Part shown: piece by piece, positions 24,726 through 36,902 of the stretch | How the letters are laid out: each line of letters begins with the position of its first letter | How positions within the stretch are numbered: the stretch's first letter is position 1 | DNA from: Paramacrobiotus metropolitanus | Taxonomy: Eukaryota; Tardigrada; Eutardigrada; Parachela; Macrobiotidae | DNA length: 64,000 nucleotides | NCBI RefSeq assembly: GCF_019649055.1 | Contig: NW_026570222.1 | Span: 2,046,001 to 2,110,000 of the forward strand | Direction of reading: 5' to 3' | Program-made: the position numbers and the translations under genes | The notes under the pieces: generated by a model | The model's database searches: none | Told to the model about the DNA's origin: nothing | What the model saw: the letters and a program-made list of their open reading frames with translations, nothing else

Positions 24726-25380
24726 CGTAAACGTTTGCTTGTACGCTGATGGGCCGCTAGGACCGAAAGCACTACCAGTACATTAATACAAAGATACGAA
24801 GCAAATAATCAGTGATATTCAAACCAGAAAAGACAAAGGTAACCGAGTATAAAACACAAAACAAGTGACGACAAACGCAGCAACGTATACGGCTCCTAAG
24901 ATTTGACTGGAAGGGAGGAGGTCTGGAGTCAGAATCCAGAAGAGCAAAATCAAGCAAGTGAACGCAAACAAAAAAGTTTGCTCCGCGATGACGTATGTAC
25001 CGAAAGCTAACGTAGCAGCGCACTACGGCGGGAAGACCGACAGGAAAGTTGAAATGCTTTAGGAGTGAAACGCAAAAGCTGCTCTAAACTTTGACGGACC
25101 ATTGATAAAAATTAAGATATTTAACGGATATCTTTTTTTTATCAATTTTTTTACGTTCATGTTTTCAGAAAGTTTTCGTGTCGAACCTTTCGAGGTGTCC
25201 TAAAAGTATACAAACAGTTTTGATACTCTGCACGTTGTTCCTATACTACTACTTACATGTTTGTGTTCACCGAGAAAGCGAGAATTAATCCAAACCTTTT
25301 CAGGATCAGGTTGCTATTTCCAATCGGTTGCGCTTTCCAACAAATGTGATTGTGCTTTTTAAATTTGTAATCTGGATGCT
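24726..25380. promoter_or_regulatory. Shared divergent promoter region (small basic protein / ALKBH8)
   Basis: 655 bases separate the two start codons on opposite strands, so both promoters must lie here unless untranslated first exons are further away. No TATA box or other element is convincing. Confidence 0.4.
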
Positions 25381-28300
25381 ATGGAGAAGCACAGCAGCCG
25401 ACGAAAGCATGAAAGCGGTATCCGGCGGCTAGAAAAGCAGTTGAAGTTATGGAATATACACTGCTTAACATGCTCTTCTCCCACGAAAGTACTTATGTGT
25501 TTTAATGTTTTTCATCTTATTACTGTACCCGCGCGAGTTTAAGGGACAGTAAATTCCCCTGGACCGCCCGCAAGTAGAATAATTAGACAATTAAATAGTA
25601 GATACTGCGAAGATATAAATGAGTGTCTAAGTTGTAAAAATAAATGTGTTAATTCTGTTGTTATTTTGTTGACATATCAAGTTGTTCTCTTAAAGGAAAT
25701 ACTATTCTGCTCCAATACATTATACTCGATACTCCGGTGTTATCATTTTTTGTGGCAAATGCAGGTGTTAGGAGTTGGAAACGCCGGCTTGGCTTGCGGT
25801 TTTTCCGAACAGGACGTCATAAACGAGATTGCGAAGATTTTTACTTTGCAAACTTCTTTGGGACAGCCAATTCCGCGGACTGAGGTTACCATGATTGCGG
25901 ACAAACAATTTTCCCTCATTTCCTGTGAAAACGAAAGCGCTGCAGAACAAATTCATCAAAGTATCTCTGGGCGATCTTTTACGACCAGCTTTGGATCTGA
26001 ATTTCCCTGGTTTCCCGCATATCTCGCAGACTTCGGTACACTTTGTAATTATTGCCCAGATAGTTAATTAGAATACAATTCAGTACATTCAAAACTTTAT
26101 ATTCGCTTGAATATTTTTAAATGGTGCAGCAACTGACTAACAAACTGGGAGTATTCGGGTTTTCGGTTCGCTAATTCCATGTGACTTTTTCGGCCGAGAC
26201 TGATTGATGATTTACGGTATCACGTGGATGGATTAACAAATTTAGACTACACTATTATAATTATGTACTAGCGCTATGTTTGTAGATCCGAGGCAGACAC
26301 CGGATTTATTATCACCCAAACAACCTCCTGGACTGCATTACTACCCTGAATTTGTAAGCCCCGAAGAGGAACATCAGCTTATTGGTTTTGTTGAATGCGC
26401 TCTGCAGAACGTTCCATCTAGTACGTAATAATCAAAGTTGGTTAATGTGTTTGTAAAATTACGTGTGGAAATTAGTTCGGATGAAATGATGTGACTCCAT
26501 ACGTCTTTTCACAAATAGTCATGGAAAAGGTTCGGCTTTCTCGTCGTTTGCCGTAATGGGCAGTTTACTAGTAAGAGATCACGAGTAGAAATTGTCACCT
26601 TAACCAGAATCCTGTTCATTTGTTGTAGAAGACGTTTTACGAAACAGAACAGCACTGCATTATGGATTCAGGTTTCTTTATGGATCGAACAATGTGGATA
26701 TGAAGAAGGAGACCGTCGAACCAATTCCGGCAGTTTGTGATCCTCTTAGATCGAAGTTGGTCGCTTTGGGACTTTTTGAAAGACCTCCTGATCAGCTGAC
26801 AATTAACATTTATCAACCTGGTCAGGGTAAGTAATGATAATTTTTCCACTGAACACAGTGCATTTGTGGAAATATACAGTACTGTTTGATCCTATGTGAG
26901 AACTAAGGTTATGCTGTTGTAAGCTTGCGACCAGTTCATGCACAATTTTTAGGAATACCAGCACATGTGGATACTCATTCCGTTTTTGAGAACGGTATTT
27001 GTTCGATCAGTTTGGGCAGTCCGGTGGTGATGAACTTCTCTCGTGGGTCAGCGACGTTGCCAGTAGTGTTGCAACCCAGAAGCGCATTAATAATGAAGGA
27101 CGAATGCCGCTATGCGTGGAAACATGGGTTTGTTTTCTTAATTATATTGTTAATTCCGAAATACTCATTTAAAGTATTTATATCGATAACGAAATATACG
27201 TAACTTACTTTAACTATTTTGTGCAGGATTACGCCGCGTACAACCGATGTCATTCCAGGAAACAACTCGCGCCGAGGAAGGCGTATTTCGCTTACCTTTC
27301 GCTGTGTTCGCAATCACCCATGCACATGTGCATATCCCGATGAATGCGACAGTCAGTATACCAGACCTTCTGATCACAGCAGAGCAAATGATGAGAACGC
27401 TGGTGGTAACCAAGAAATCAGCTCAGAATTATCGCTGGAAGAAAGCCATGTGTATCAGGTAAACACCAAGGAGTTCAAAAAATTTGTTTTGAAACTTATT
27501 ATCTGTGGATAGTGTATTTTGAACCTAAATGTGCCGTTATCGTTATTACTTAATGAATTCTGAAGAATTCCTACTATCACTACGGTACCTGGGCATCATT
27601 AGTGGCGCTGGACGATGGCATTGTAGTAGTAGTAATGAAATTATTATAGGCACTGTAGCGACTGAGTAGCCCCCAACAACATTTACAACATTTAAGTACG
27701 TGACATTTAAGTACTCACAACATTTATATTTATGGCACTTACATTGCATGTCGTTTTTTTCAAAGGTCAGACTTGAAAATGTCGTCACAGATCACTGGTA
27801 CTGCACTACGGGCTTAATTAATGCACGTAATCTTCAAAGTGTTTTGCCTATAGAAATAAGTGCAGGCGGCGAGTATACAACCATTAATTGTATTTACCTG
27901 TTTCGTTTTCTTCAGGTTTATGAAGACATCGCAGCGCATTTTAGTCAGACACGATACAAGCCCTGGCCTAAAGTGGTGGAATTTGTGGAATCAATACCAT
28001 GCGGCGGCGTTGTAGCGGATGTGGGTTGTGGCAATGGAAAATATCTTGGCTTAAGCAAACAAATATTCGAGGTAATTTTTCTATCATTATTTGTCTTTAC
28101 ATTTTTCTTCGCTTCTCACTAGTGCGCACACACTCTACTTCAAGGTTGGATGCGACCGTAGTGTCAACCTGATTGATATTTGCCGCGACCGGAAACTTGA
28201 GGTTCTGATTAGCGATGTACTGTCGTTGCCGTTCAGAGATGGCTGCTGCGACGGCGTGCTGTGCATCGCCGTGATTCATCATCTCAGCTCTCAGGTAGCT

Positions 28301-28984
28301 GCACTTTATTGATTTACGGTATTTTTCAGACCTGTCAAAAGAATCCGAGCTGGACATGATAACGAAATGAAAGAGGCTGTTTACTTTGCGGTTGTCAACT
28401 CCGCCACATTACAGAGCATTTCGAAAAGTGTTTTTAATTGCGTGATTAGTATCCATTTCCGCGAAGATCAGGGTATGTGAGACAAACGTTCCTTTGTTTT
28501 GTAGGAGCGCCGAATAAAGGCTTTGCGGGAACTAGTACGAGTATTATCAGTGAACGGCAGCGCATTAGTGTACGTTTGGGCACTGGAGCAGAAAAAGGAT
28601 CAGAGAGTTTCTACTTATTTGAAAGGCGGCGGCAAACCAAGTACCTCTTCGAAAGACGGAGGCGATGAACGTGAGCAGACTCTTGATGTCCTTCCCACTG
28701 AGGCGCGATTGAATACTGCCGATAGCAGTGACGGCACCGAATTGCCCATTCATACCAACCGGACCCAATTTAAACAGCAAGATATTCTCGTGCCTTGGCA
28801 TCTCAAACCGAAACGTAAAGAATGTGATGCGGTGAAGCAAGACGAAAAAGTTTTTCATAGATACTATCATGTTTTTCGAGAGGGTGAGTTGGAAGAGTAC
28901 TGCGAATGCTTGGATAATATCGAAATTTTGCAGAGCTATTATGACGAGGGAAACTGGTGTATTGTTTTGCGAAGATGTTTTTAG
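25381..28984 (+). CDS. ALKBH8: ALKBH8 tRNA wobble-uridine methyltransferase / hydroxylase
   Basis: Nine exons, 25381-25488, 25765-26035, 26286-26420, 26629-26826, 26953-27127, 27227-27458, 27916-28071, 28145-28294 and 28505-28984, give 634 residues (human 664). Order: basic N-terminal helix, RRM (about 37-115), AlkB dioxygenase (about 125-345), methyltransferase (374-634). The iron ligands are visible as H242 and D244 in IPAHVDTHS and H295 in WKHG. The 2-oxoglutarate arginines sit in RISLTFR (315-321). A Cys cluster (C322, C328, C330, C336) follows, as in the family. Methyltransferase motif I is DVGCGNGKYL (408-417), and the C-terminus has HRYYHVFREGELE. The enzyme makes mcm5U, and then hydroxylates it, at the wobble position of certain tRNAs. 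No domain is broken. Exon 1 uses a weak donor (GTACTT) and is the least certain part. Confidence 0.94.
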
Positions 28985-29289
28985 TTGCATAGATTTTTAT
29001 TCTTAGAATTCTTCTTTTTGATTTCTGATTACAAGGCAAATCATTTTGTCTATACCAGTCTATACGTAGGCAACCAAAAACATACGTATTCGTTTATGCC
29101 GGCTTTAGGCGGATAACAATACTTACTTAAACTTCAAAGAAATCACTAGGTACTTTCAGTTCTGACTGCCTTATGATAATGCAGCCCAACGGACTGTGCG
29201 TCATGCTGCTATGTGTCATTCAGAGATAACGCAAGCGTTGTGCATTGGTTTGTTGCAACAGTCAACACATGCCCACTTTAAGGCAACAC

Positions 29290-29333
29290 TGCCCAACGGT
29301 AAATCTAGTCTCGACTAGATTTTCCGTTGGGCA
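29290..29333. repeat. Near-perfect palindrome
   Basis: Arms of 21 bases (29290-29310 and 29313-29333, starting TGCCCAACGG) pair with one mismatch around a 2-base centre. Confidence 0.9.
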
Positions 29334-29504
29334 TCGTTGACTTATCCATGCATTGCGCGTGTTACACGCTGTAGATGGTGAGTGCTGTGGACTGCACTGC
29401 CCCGTTAATACCGTGCTATGGACGCTATGTACTAACAAATTTAGATCTAACATAATTACGAACGCAGAGTAATGCGTATGCTATCATTAATAATTTAATG
29501 ACTT

Positions 29505-29660
29505 AGGGCATTAATTACTAATTAGGCAGTAATTTCCCGCAGTCATTAATAATTAGGCAATATTTAAGCTAATTAGACAGTCATTCAAGACGGCGGTGGT
29601 CAGCTTTTTTGATATGTTAAAGGTAATTAAGCTAATCAGGCAGTAACTTCACGCTCTCAT
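29505..29660. repeat. Degenerate short repeats (TAATTAGGCAGTAA type)
   Basis: At least four related units occur: ACTAATTAGGCAGTAA, ATAATTAGGCAATATT, GCTAATTAGACAGTCA and GCTAATCAGGCAGTAA. The spacing is irregular, so this is a decayed array or a family of short elements rather than a clean tandem repeat. Confidence 0.6.
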
Positions 29661-29674
29661 TAACAATGTGGAGT

Positions 29675-29699
29675 TTATGATAAGTCTAACTTATCATAA
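29675..29699. repeat. Perfect inverted repeat
   Basis: TTATGATAAGT and ACTTATCATAA are exact reverse complements, separated by three bases. Confidence 0.85.
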
Positions 29700-29793
29700 G
29701 CTGGGGCATTCATATATCGCAGCCGTTACCGTTGCTGTGTTGTCGCATTATTGGATAGTTTTCTATGAGTCAATTGTGATTACTCATGGTTTT

Positions 29794-29824
29794 GACTTAT
29801 CGTAAGTTAAACTTACGATAAGTC
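29794..29824. repeat. Perfect inverted repeat
   Basis: GACTTATCGTAAGTT and AACTTACGATAAGTC are exact reverse complements around one base (15-bp arms). It lies about 95 bases from the previous palindrome and shares the TTAT-NATAAG theme with it. Confidence 0.9.
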
Positions 29825-30846
29825 AGAGTGTACTGAAATATTGCACTATTTCTTTGGTGTGGCCAGCTATCAAAATCTTTAATCCAACGGAGACGTGACA
29901 ATTAAACATAAGAACAATTAGGTATTGAATTAATATTGTCAGATGGGCTAAGGAGAATCCGTGTATGACAAAGTAATGGAGAATATGCGATGTAAAATGC
30001 AAATATTTACTTTTGCAAAACGACAACTTCAAAAATGTACGGAGCGAACGAAAACTCTCAAGCAAGCCTTCCCTTGGACGTGACATCAATCCTATTGTTA
30101 CAAATTTTATGAACTACACCCTGCTTAGCCCATTCACAGTCGCCAAATGAATGAATCATTCACTAAACCTGGGCGCTACGGCTTTGGTCTGCTCCGCCGT
30201 ACTATTGCGCCAATGCCGTAGAGTGGCCTGACGTGTCCGTTCGACTGTAATCGTAATCTATAATCGTCTTCGTTGTAAGCGGTAGGCAGCATAGCACTAT
30301 ATGTAGCAGTCACACCAGTCTGTATTCCCGTCAACTAGGCCATCCAATCTTTTGTTTGTGTTGTTCTTTATTATTGAATATTGATAACCATCGGCTCATG
30401 ATATCATTGATATGTCGTGCATTTTTTATAATTCTTGTCACATGCTTAAGGTTTTTCTTATCTTGAGCGATTTCATAAAAAGCGACTAGATCGGGATAAT
30501 CTTACTTTCAGCCATCTGTGTGTATTACTGGATAGACGACAACGGCCATTTACTGACTACCGTTTATCGAGAAGATCTGAATTTGTGTTCTTTTATCAGA
30601 CTCTTCAACAGCAGAAAAACTTTGAGTTTTTGTGGATCTTTTTCCAAGAATATTAAAATCTGTGTTCGGGCATACTTTATTTATGCAACATTGTGGATTT
30701 TTATCGCTCCCATGAAATATGTAGTCGTGGAGTCCAACTCCAGACCATCACGTACCGTTCTTCTGTCGTCCAATGCCCATCTTGTGGAGGAGCCCGCTTC
30801 CCAATGGATCCTACAGGATAGCTCACCGTCGGAGAAATCTTGGGCC

Positions 30847-33161
30847 ATGGGCCACGCGGGGATGCAATGCATTCGCATATGCTTTGTCTTGCTAAACATC
30901 CTGGTGACGCTGGGTAGTTGTGGAGCGTTGGGATTAGGGATCTGGCTGCATGTGCATACTGGAGGATATGCGCGCGTGGTGTATCAGTATGCCTTCTTCT
31001 CGGCAGCCATTTTTCTCATCAGCATGGGCTGCATTGGAATTTTTGTTTGTATTATGGGTTGTTGTGGAGCGTGGCTGATCAATCGGTGTTTGCTGTTAAC
31101 GGTGAGATTCCGCTGCAGCGCACTGCTGGTGTATTTTCAGCTGTATTTTAATTCGAAATGGAATTGATTCAGATTTTAAACCCGACGACCCAACGTAGTG
31201 GATTTGCAGCAAAAGCATAATATTTTGAATTCCCTTATTTTTACTCATTTGTTTTTTGCAGTATTTTATTCTGGTCTTGGTCCTTTTTCTCGTGGAAGTT
31301 GGAGCGGGAATATACCTTTTAATATTTCGAGATACTGTAAGTCCATTTGTGATTGCGGTATCTGTCTGTGTTACTGTTAGATTAGTAATTAATTATATAG
31401 CACAGACATAACATGAGTAATTTTTCCCGAGAAGTAATAACTGACAATTAGAACGAATGTTTTCTAAGGTAGTGCTCTTACGTAAATTCACCACCATCCA
31501 CATGTGCAACAGACGTCCGCCACAGCCCAAAAACTAATTTTGTTGCTGATCGCGTACAAACTAATATAATGATATATCGCACAGACGAAATTTACGGCAT
31601 CTCGCTCAAAATAATATCATGTCAGCCAGAACCTCTCGCGCATTTGCTTTGTTAAATATGCTCTCGAACTGCCGTTCGATTATTTCCAGATTGAAAACTG
31701 CTTGGCATGATTACCCATATTGATCCGTTTACACAACATCAGAGAAAACGTAATTCCGTTTTATTGTAAGACACGATCGCAGGCATAGCCAAGCAGAAAA
31801 TCTAATTACCTATTTCGGTTTGCACTGCCGTAAATCACTAGGAAAGGTTTTATTATACATTTAGCGATCGATGATCGTTATGATGCTGCTGATTTAGATA
31901 CTTGACTATGTTTTATGATTTTTGCTGCTCACCATCAGTTTAACCGATTTTCCACTCCACGATAAACTCGTATACAGTGTTATATATTACTAAGTAATAA
32001 ACCGAAAGCCCGCAAAATCTGGAAGCTTCAAAGCTACTTTATCCGGTAGCCATTAAATGTCAGTCGTACAAATCTATACGATTGCGCTATTTGGATTTTG
32101 CGTTTTGTGTTTTCGAGTATGAGATAATAACAAAAAACGTCTGTCTCACTCAGACTGTCTGTAACAGCGCAGATACATAAAATTAATAACATAAATACGA
32201 GGGTCACTCAAGGAGTTTTTGACGATTTCTAAAACTTGTTGAGCGAGCCTCGTATTTGGCAGTAAGATTTTAGTTTAACAAATTATTAAGTGAGAAAATA
32301 CTTATTGTCAGCTGTTTATGATCAATAAAAGGGTTTTTTTAGCTCACGGATAACGTTCGATACGAACTGCGTTTAAGTTTGCGGACCAACTACTTGCCCC
32401 ACTCTAGTCTGTCCACTGCATGGGACACCATACAGCGTACATTCGGTTGCTGCGGTGTGGACAATCAAGCTGACTGGCATTTCATTGCCGCATGGCCGGA
32501 ACTAGCTATTGCCCCGGATTCCTGCTGCATACCGGAAGCTCGAAATTTGCCTAATTGTGGGAAATCACTTAACTACAACCTAATTTATCCACGCGGGTGT
32601 TTCGAAGTTATACGTGATTATGCCACGAGGAACATGTACATTTTTGCCATTGCGGCTGTATGTTTAGCCTTTGTTCAGGTAAGGCAGCGAATATGATCAT
32701 TGGCGAAACTACTTAAAAGTTTGTTTGCAGTAATCTTGTTTATTTATCTTGCTTTTCTTGCTGCATTACTTGTGTAATATACTGTGCAGCTTTCACCATG
32801 TTTATTACTAGTGGCTCATATTACGGTTGCTCTGCCATCAGCTGTTTTGTGAAGATCGGAGCACGATACGCATGATCGTATTATGGATATCCTACCATTA
32901 TTTGCTTAAAACCGTACTCCATTAAGTAATTGTTTTTCACTGCTATTGCCGTTGCAGTTTAAAGATTACAGAAGTTGTCGTGCATCTTCTTGGATTATTA
33001 TTTATTCTTTGCAGCTTTTTGGTTTGGTATCAGCTATGGTGCTATTTTGTGGTGGTCATCTGGCTGAACACAGAAAGCTGATAGTCAGGACCGAAGAACC
33101 GGAAGTCGTTGAAGTTGTCCAAACTGAACCGAAACCAAAGTACGTGGAGACTAATCTCTGA
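30847..33161 (+). CDS. Tetraspanin (six-cysteine large loop)
   Basis: Exons 30847-31101, 31262-31336, 32343-32678 and 33015-33161 encode 270 residues. Four membrane segments are visible: about 8-35 (FVLLNILVTLGSCGALGLGI), 50-75, 82-107 (YFILVLVLFLVEVGAGIYLL) and the segment near the last exon junction. The large loop holds FGCCGV, PDSCC, NCGK and RGCFE, the usual CCG and PxxCC pattern with six cysteines. Tetraspanins organise membrane-protein assemblies at the surface or in endosomes. The start is at ATG 30847 because the context GCCATGG is strong and MGHAGMQCIRICF resembles a normal tetraspanin N-terminus. The in-frame ATG at 30712 would add 45 residues (315 in total). The tail is acidic, with EEPEVVEVV. 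Subfamily not assigned. Confidence 0.92.
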
Positions 33162-33465
33162 AGCAGAAATATGGATAGTGCAAATTGCTTTCTTGTTTTT
33201 GTTGTCTCTCAAGTATTTGTTTGTAAAAAATGTTCGCCTTGATTGAAAGTATTTCCGCTTTTAGCGTTTTATACTTTTATCTCTTCGTGTGCATCTCTCA
33301 AAGGATCTGTTCTGTATTATTTAATTTTGCGACATGGTTAAGCATCTATCTTTGCTCCTTTTGCACTGGAAAATTTGGGGATATAAATGGTGTGAAAGTA
33401 AATTCTGGAGTTACGATTAAGGAAGCGGGAATGCTTTTGAATTTTTGATAAATGAATTGCAGTGC

Positions 33466-33475
33466 AATAAATAAA
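33466..33475 (+). terminator. Overlapping polyadenylation signals, tetraspanin 1
   Basis: AATAAATAAA gives two overlapping AATAAA signals about 305 bases after the stop. Confidence 0.6.
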
Positions 33476-33764
33476 GTTTGGCTACGACAGTGAGAACTAC
33501 ATCAACAGGCTAGCAATAGCCTTTGCCCTCCCCGGGTGTAACAAATCGTTTTGGTGGTTTTTCGACGATATGTAAAGGATAATCACTATCGTCCCACGTA
33601 CGGTAAATTAAATTATTATCAATATTGCTACTGGTAAAGTCAGCACAAGCAATATGCGATTATGCGCTCGCACAGTACACTCGACTCATTACAATAGTTG
33701 TCACCAAACCTATCAATACCGACTCATGGTCGGAATAATCCAGGAGAAATCGTGCCGAAGTCGC

Positions 33765-33771
33765 ATATAAC
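33765..33771. repeat. Target-site duplication, left copy (ATATAAC)
   Basis: ATATAAC directly abuts the left end of foldback element 2. The matching copy is at 34500-34506. Confidence 0.75.
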
Positions 33772-34499
33772 CATAATATTACTAAACACAGAGGTATCCA
33801 ATCGACTAACATGACGTCACGGCAGCGCACCTGCACTGTGCGTCTGAGTGGGCAACCCCTGCGGGTTTGGCACTTTTCGAAACTCCCAAATTCATACAAC
33901 TTGTTCGTACTATGGCTCAAAAAATGGAGGAAAAAAATTCAAGTTTGTGAAGCGAAAGTTGGCTAGTAAAAAGTTATCAGGGAAACGAAACGTTTGCGAT
34001 TTATGTAATTCAGGTTTAGCACTGAGGCTGTTTGCCATAGACCTCTACGGTAAACAAAAATATTGATTTTTATCATTGTGATCAAATCAAAACAATTAAA
34101 ATGTAATCACTTAATCAAAACAGAACATCCAGAACTCTAATCAGTCAATTAAAACAACCAAACAGTTAGATTTTTGATCAACTGAAGTAGTTTTTGTTTA
34201 GCATTGATGTCTATGGCAAGCTGCCTCGTAGACCTCAATGCTAAACAAGCATTACAAAATCGTGAAGTTTTCGCTTTCTTGATACCTTTCTACTCGCCAG
34301 CTTTCGCATAGACAAACTTAAAATTTTTTCCTCCATTTTTTGAGCCATAGTACGAACAAGTTGTATGAATTTGAGAGTTCTGAAAAGTACCAGACCCGCA
34401 GGGGTTGCTTACTCCGACGCATGGTGCAGGTTATCTACCGTGACGTCATCGTACAAGGTGCAAGCTCGATTGGATACCTCTCAGTTTAGTAATATTATG
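33772..34499. mobile_element. Full-length foldback (palindromic) MITE-like element 2
   Basis: The 728-base element starts CATAATATTACTAAAC and ends with the reverse complement. The arms pair along most of their length (for example CAACCCCTGCGGGT and TTCATACAACTTGTTCGTAC on the left) but carry more mismatches than element 1, so it is probably older. The centre near 34010-34260 has an inner inverted repeat built on GTTTAGCA..TGCTAAAC. A perfect 7-bp direct repeat flanks it. There is no coding capacity. The ends differ from element 1, so it is a separate family of the same structural type. Confidence 0.85.
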
Positions 34500-34506
34500 A
34501 TATAAC
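34500..34506. repeat. Target-site duplication, right copy (ATATAAC)
   Basis: Second copy of the 7-bp repeat, abutting the right end of foldback element 2. Confidence 0.75.
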
Positions 34507-34572
34507 ATATGCCAGGTGCAACTCGTGTTGTATGGGAACAGTTACTGTTCTCGTTATCAGTAGTAAGTCCTT

Positions 34573-34614
34573 GCCCAAAGTGTGGTTGTTAAGTGACTAA
34601 CTATCACTTTGGGC
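34573..34614. repeat. Hairpin
   Basis: GCCCAAAGTG at 34573-34582 and CACTTTGGGC at 34605-34614 are exact reverse complements with a 22-base spacer, just outside foldback element 2. Confidence 0.75.
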
Positions 34615-35093
34615 TCTGACTAATCTTAGATAAACAGCAATTTTATTCAGATAGTAAAGAGTAAATAAAAAGCTGAGAAAAACGTACATCGATAAGCTAG
34701 TACATCGCCTACGTAATTATTCAGAGCGAGTAGCCATTACCTATGAAGTATCAACATATTTTTCACGTATATATGTACTAGTAATACGCTTGATGTACAA
34801 AATAATAATAATTATATAATATTATACCTTTATACCTATATAAATACGTGTATTGGGTTCAGCCAACTTCATTGCGAACCTACCATAAGTATGACCTACG
34901 TTCTACAAATATCCATAAAAAAACGTTATAGCGACTTCGCTTGTTGCATTCAAAGTATTTTGTCGCTCCTATCTTTACAAAAAATTCTTCACTTCGAAAA
35001 TCGAGCTCAGGTAGAGCTTCGATATTGTAATACAGAAATCGACGCAATTCAGCAGCATCTTGTAGTTATTTGGTTAAAAGAATGCGCAGCCGA

Positions 35094-36902
35094 TCAATAC
35101 GCATTAGTGGTCACTTTGCCTTCTTTCTCCTGGATGTAATGACCTCGCATGATCCAGCTCGCTAAAGCGCCGAATGACTGCAAGATAAAACAACATAACG
35201 ATAATCATTACGGTCGCCAGTAGTGCCGATTTATCTTACCAGAATGATGCAGATAAATATGCCGATCCCGGCTACAGCGTCCAGATTATAGTCCAACCAT
35301 CGCTTTGCGACTTCCTTGCAGCCCCACACCTGGCTCATTCCCGATAGCCACGGGCGTTTGCAGGATTCTGGCACATCCCGAATACGATAATCATTGGCTG
35401 ACTCACCACCGCAGCAGAATAACTGAAAATGTGCAAGCTGGGATGTAACAACGTCATGCAAACATAATAATATGTACCGTATCAGGAACTCTCTGTATAC
35501 TATCTACATACACTACACAAAGAACTGGACCGTATGAATTTAGGTATCTATAATACGTGCAGTATGTTGTGTTCTCTTAATTTATTTGTATTCAACAAAT
35601 AACAAAGATGGAAATGTATTCGGGATTTTGTGTTTGTATTCGAACTGAACACGTACATGTTTCTGGATCATGTCCATAAATGTAGCCGCTTGGTCCTGTT
35701 CCGGGCCCCGGTTATCATATTCGCGTACCATTCTGTCGATGTGATAATCAATAGTTTCCTGAATGCTTTTTGTCCGTGAGAAGGTGTACGCTGCGCCAGC
35801 CAGTGATATAATGCAGGTGATGATAATGCATGCAAAAAACTGCAAAAAGAGCCATTGTTTATTTTCAATACTACTCTTCAATACGTTGTTGCGAAATATC
35901 AAAACGATGTTACACATTTATAAACATATATTCTGGTAAACATTATAAAGCACAAGCGCAATATTAAATCTATACTTATAACATATAGTATGCTAATCCG
36001 CCCATATTCGCATGTATTGTACAATACAGCGTAACAAATCGGAAGTAAGCGGAACACGGCAACAAACCTTACGAAAGCAACAGTGCTATCGAAAACGATA
36101 TCTACTTTTCTTCAGTGTCTGTTGCACTGCTTATCCATCTTCGCAAAATGAAACTTGGGTTTTAAAATCACAGTTTCTTGAAGGTTCAGTAGCAGAATGC
36201 TATTTTATCGATGGCTTTTAAGCTGAATTTTGAAAACGAGACAAGGATTTCAGACAGGAGAACGTGAGAAAAATTTTTATTATGGCGAAATTACTGGCGC
36301 ATTTACTTTTCATGGTTAAAATTGCTTCAGAGTTCAAACCTGCAATTCCAACTTTTTGAAATCCTACTGTAGCCGCCACATCGGCTCACTAACAAGAAAA
36401 TATTGAGAAACACCGAAATGTAAGCCCAACTTGTGGCTAAAAATGCGATTACCGAAGCAGCGTTTTGGATAGATTAAAGCGAACTAAATCGCGACTTCTA
36501 ATCATTCTATTGCTTGAAATTAACAGTGCTTCTAGTGGTAAAGTGGCAATCTTACTGCCGTCATTAAGTTTGGATTCTTTTGTCCCATCGCGAAACATCC
36601 GATAATCGACGTGCAGAACAAGAAGATTCCCGTTGTCAGTAATAACGCCGCACCGACTTGCACTTCCGACAACCGCAGCCATGATACATACGTTCCCTGA
36701 TAATAATCCGCGATAATCCAGGTAGCCAGGCCAAACACAATAATCCCGAACATCTAAAAATGTCAATTGAGTGCCGTAATAAGAATGCTGCATTTGATAA
36801 ATGACCTTTGTCTTGTTGTGGATACAGGACACTTACGCCATATAGGACATCCAGAAAAAACAGAATGAATTTGGATATTGTATACAGCTGTTCTTTCGCC
36901 AT
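35094..36902 (-). CDS. Tetraspanin (four-cysteine large loop)
   Basis: Five minus-strand exons, 36837-36902, 36556-36753, 35657-35839, 35240-35422 and 35094-35177, give 237 residues. It begins MAKEQLYTISKFILFFLDVLYG, which leads into membrane segment 1. Segments 2 (VGAALLLTTGIFLFCTSIIG) and 3 (FFACIIITCIISLAGAAY) and a last one (VAGIGIFICIILSFGAL) follow. The large loop has LFCCGG, ESCK and WGCK, so four cysteines, and PxxCC is replaced by a single-Cys ESCK. All introns are phase 0, as is common in tetraspanin genes. The gene is convergent with the tetraspanin at 30.8-33.2 kb, but the two are too different to be a recent duplicate pair. Confidence 0.92.

Larger units (their letters stand above)
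28985..30846. other. Intergenic region with palindromes and degenerate repeats
   Basis: No gene was recognised. The region holds three near-perfect inverted repeats (29290-29333, 29675-29699, 29794-29824) and several degenerate copies of a TAATTAGGCAGTAA-like unit between about 29500 and 29660. The frame of the downstream tetraspanin stays open upstream, with an in-frame ATG at 30712. Confidence 0.5.
33162..35093. other. Convergent intergenic region between two tetraspanins
   Basis: Contains the 3' UTR of tetraspanin 1, foldback element 2 (33772-34499) and a hairpin at 34573-34614. No further gene was recognised. Confidence 0.6.
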
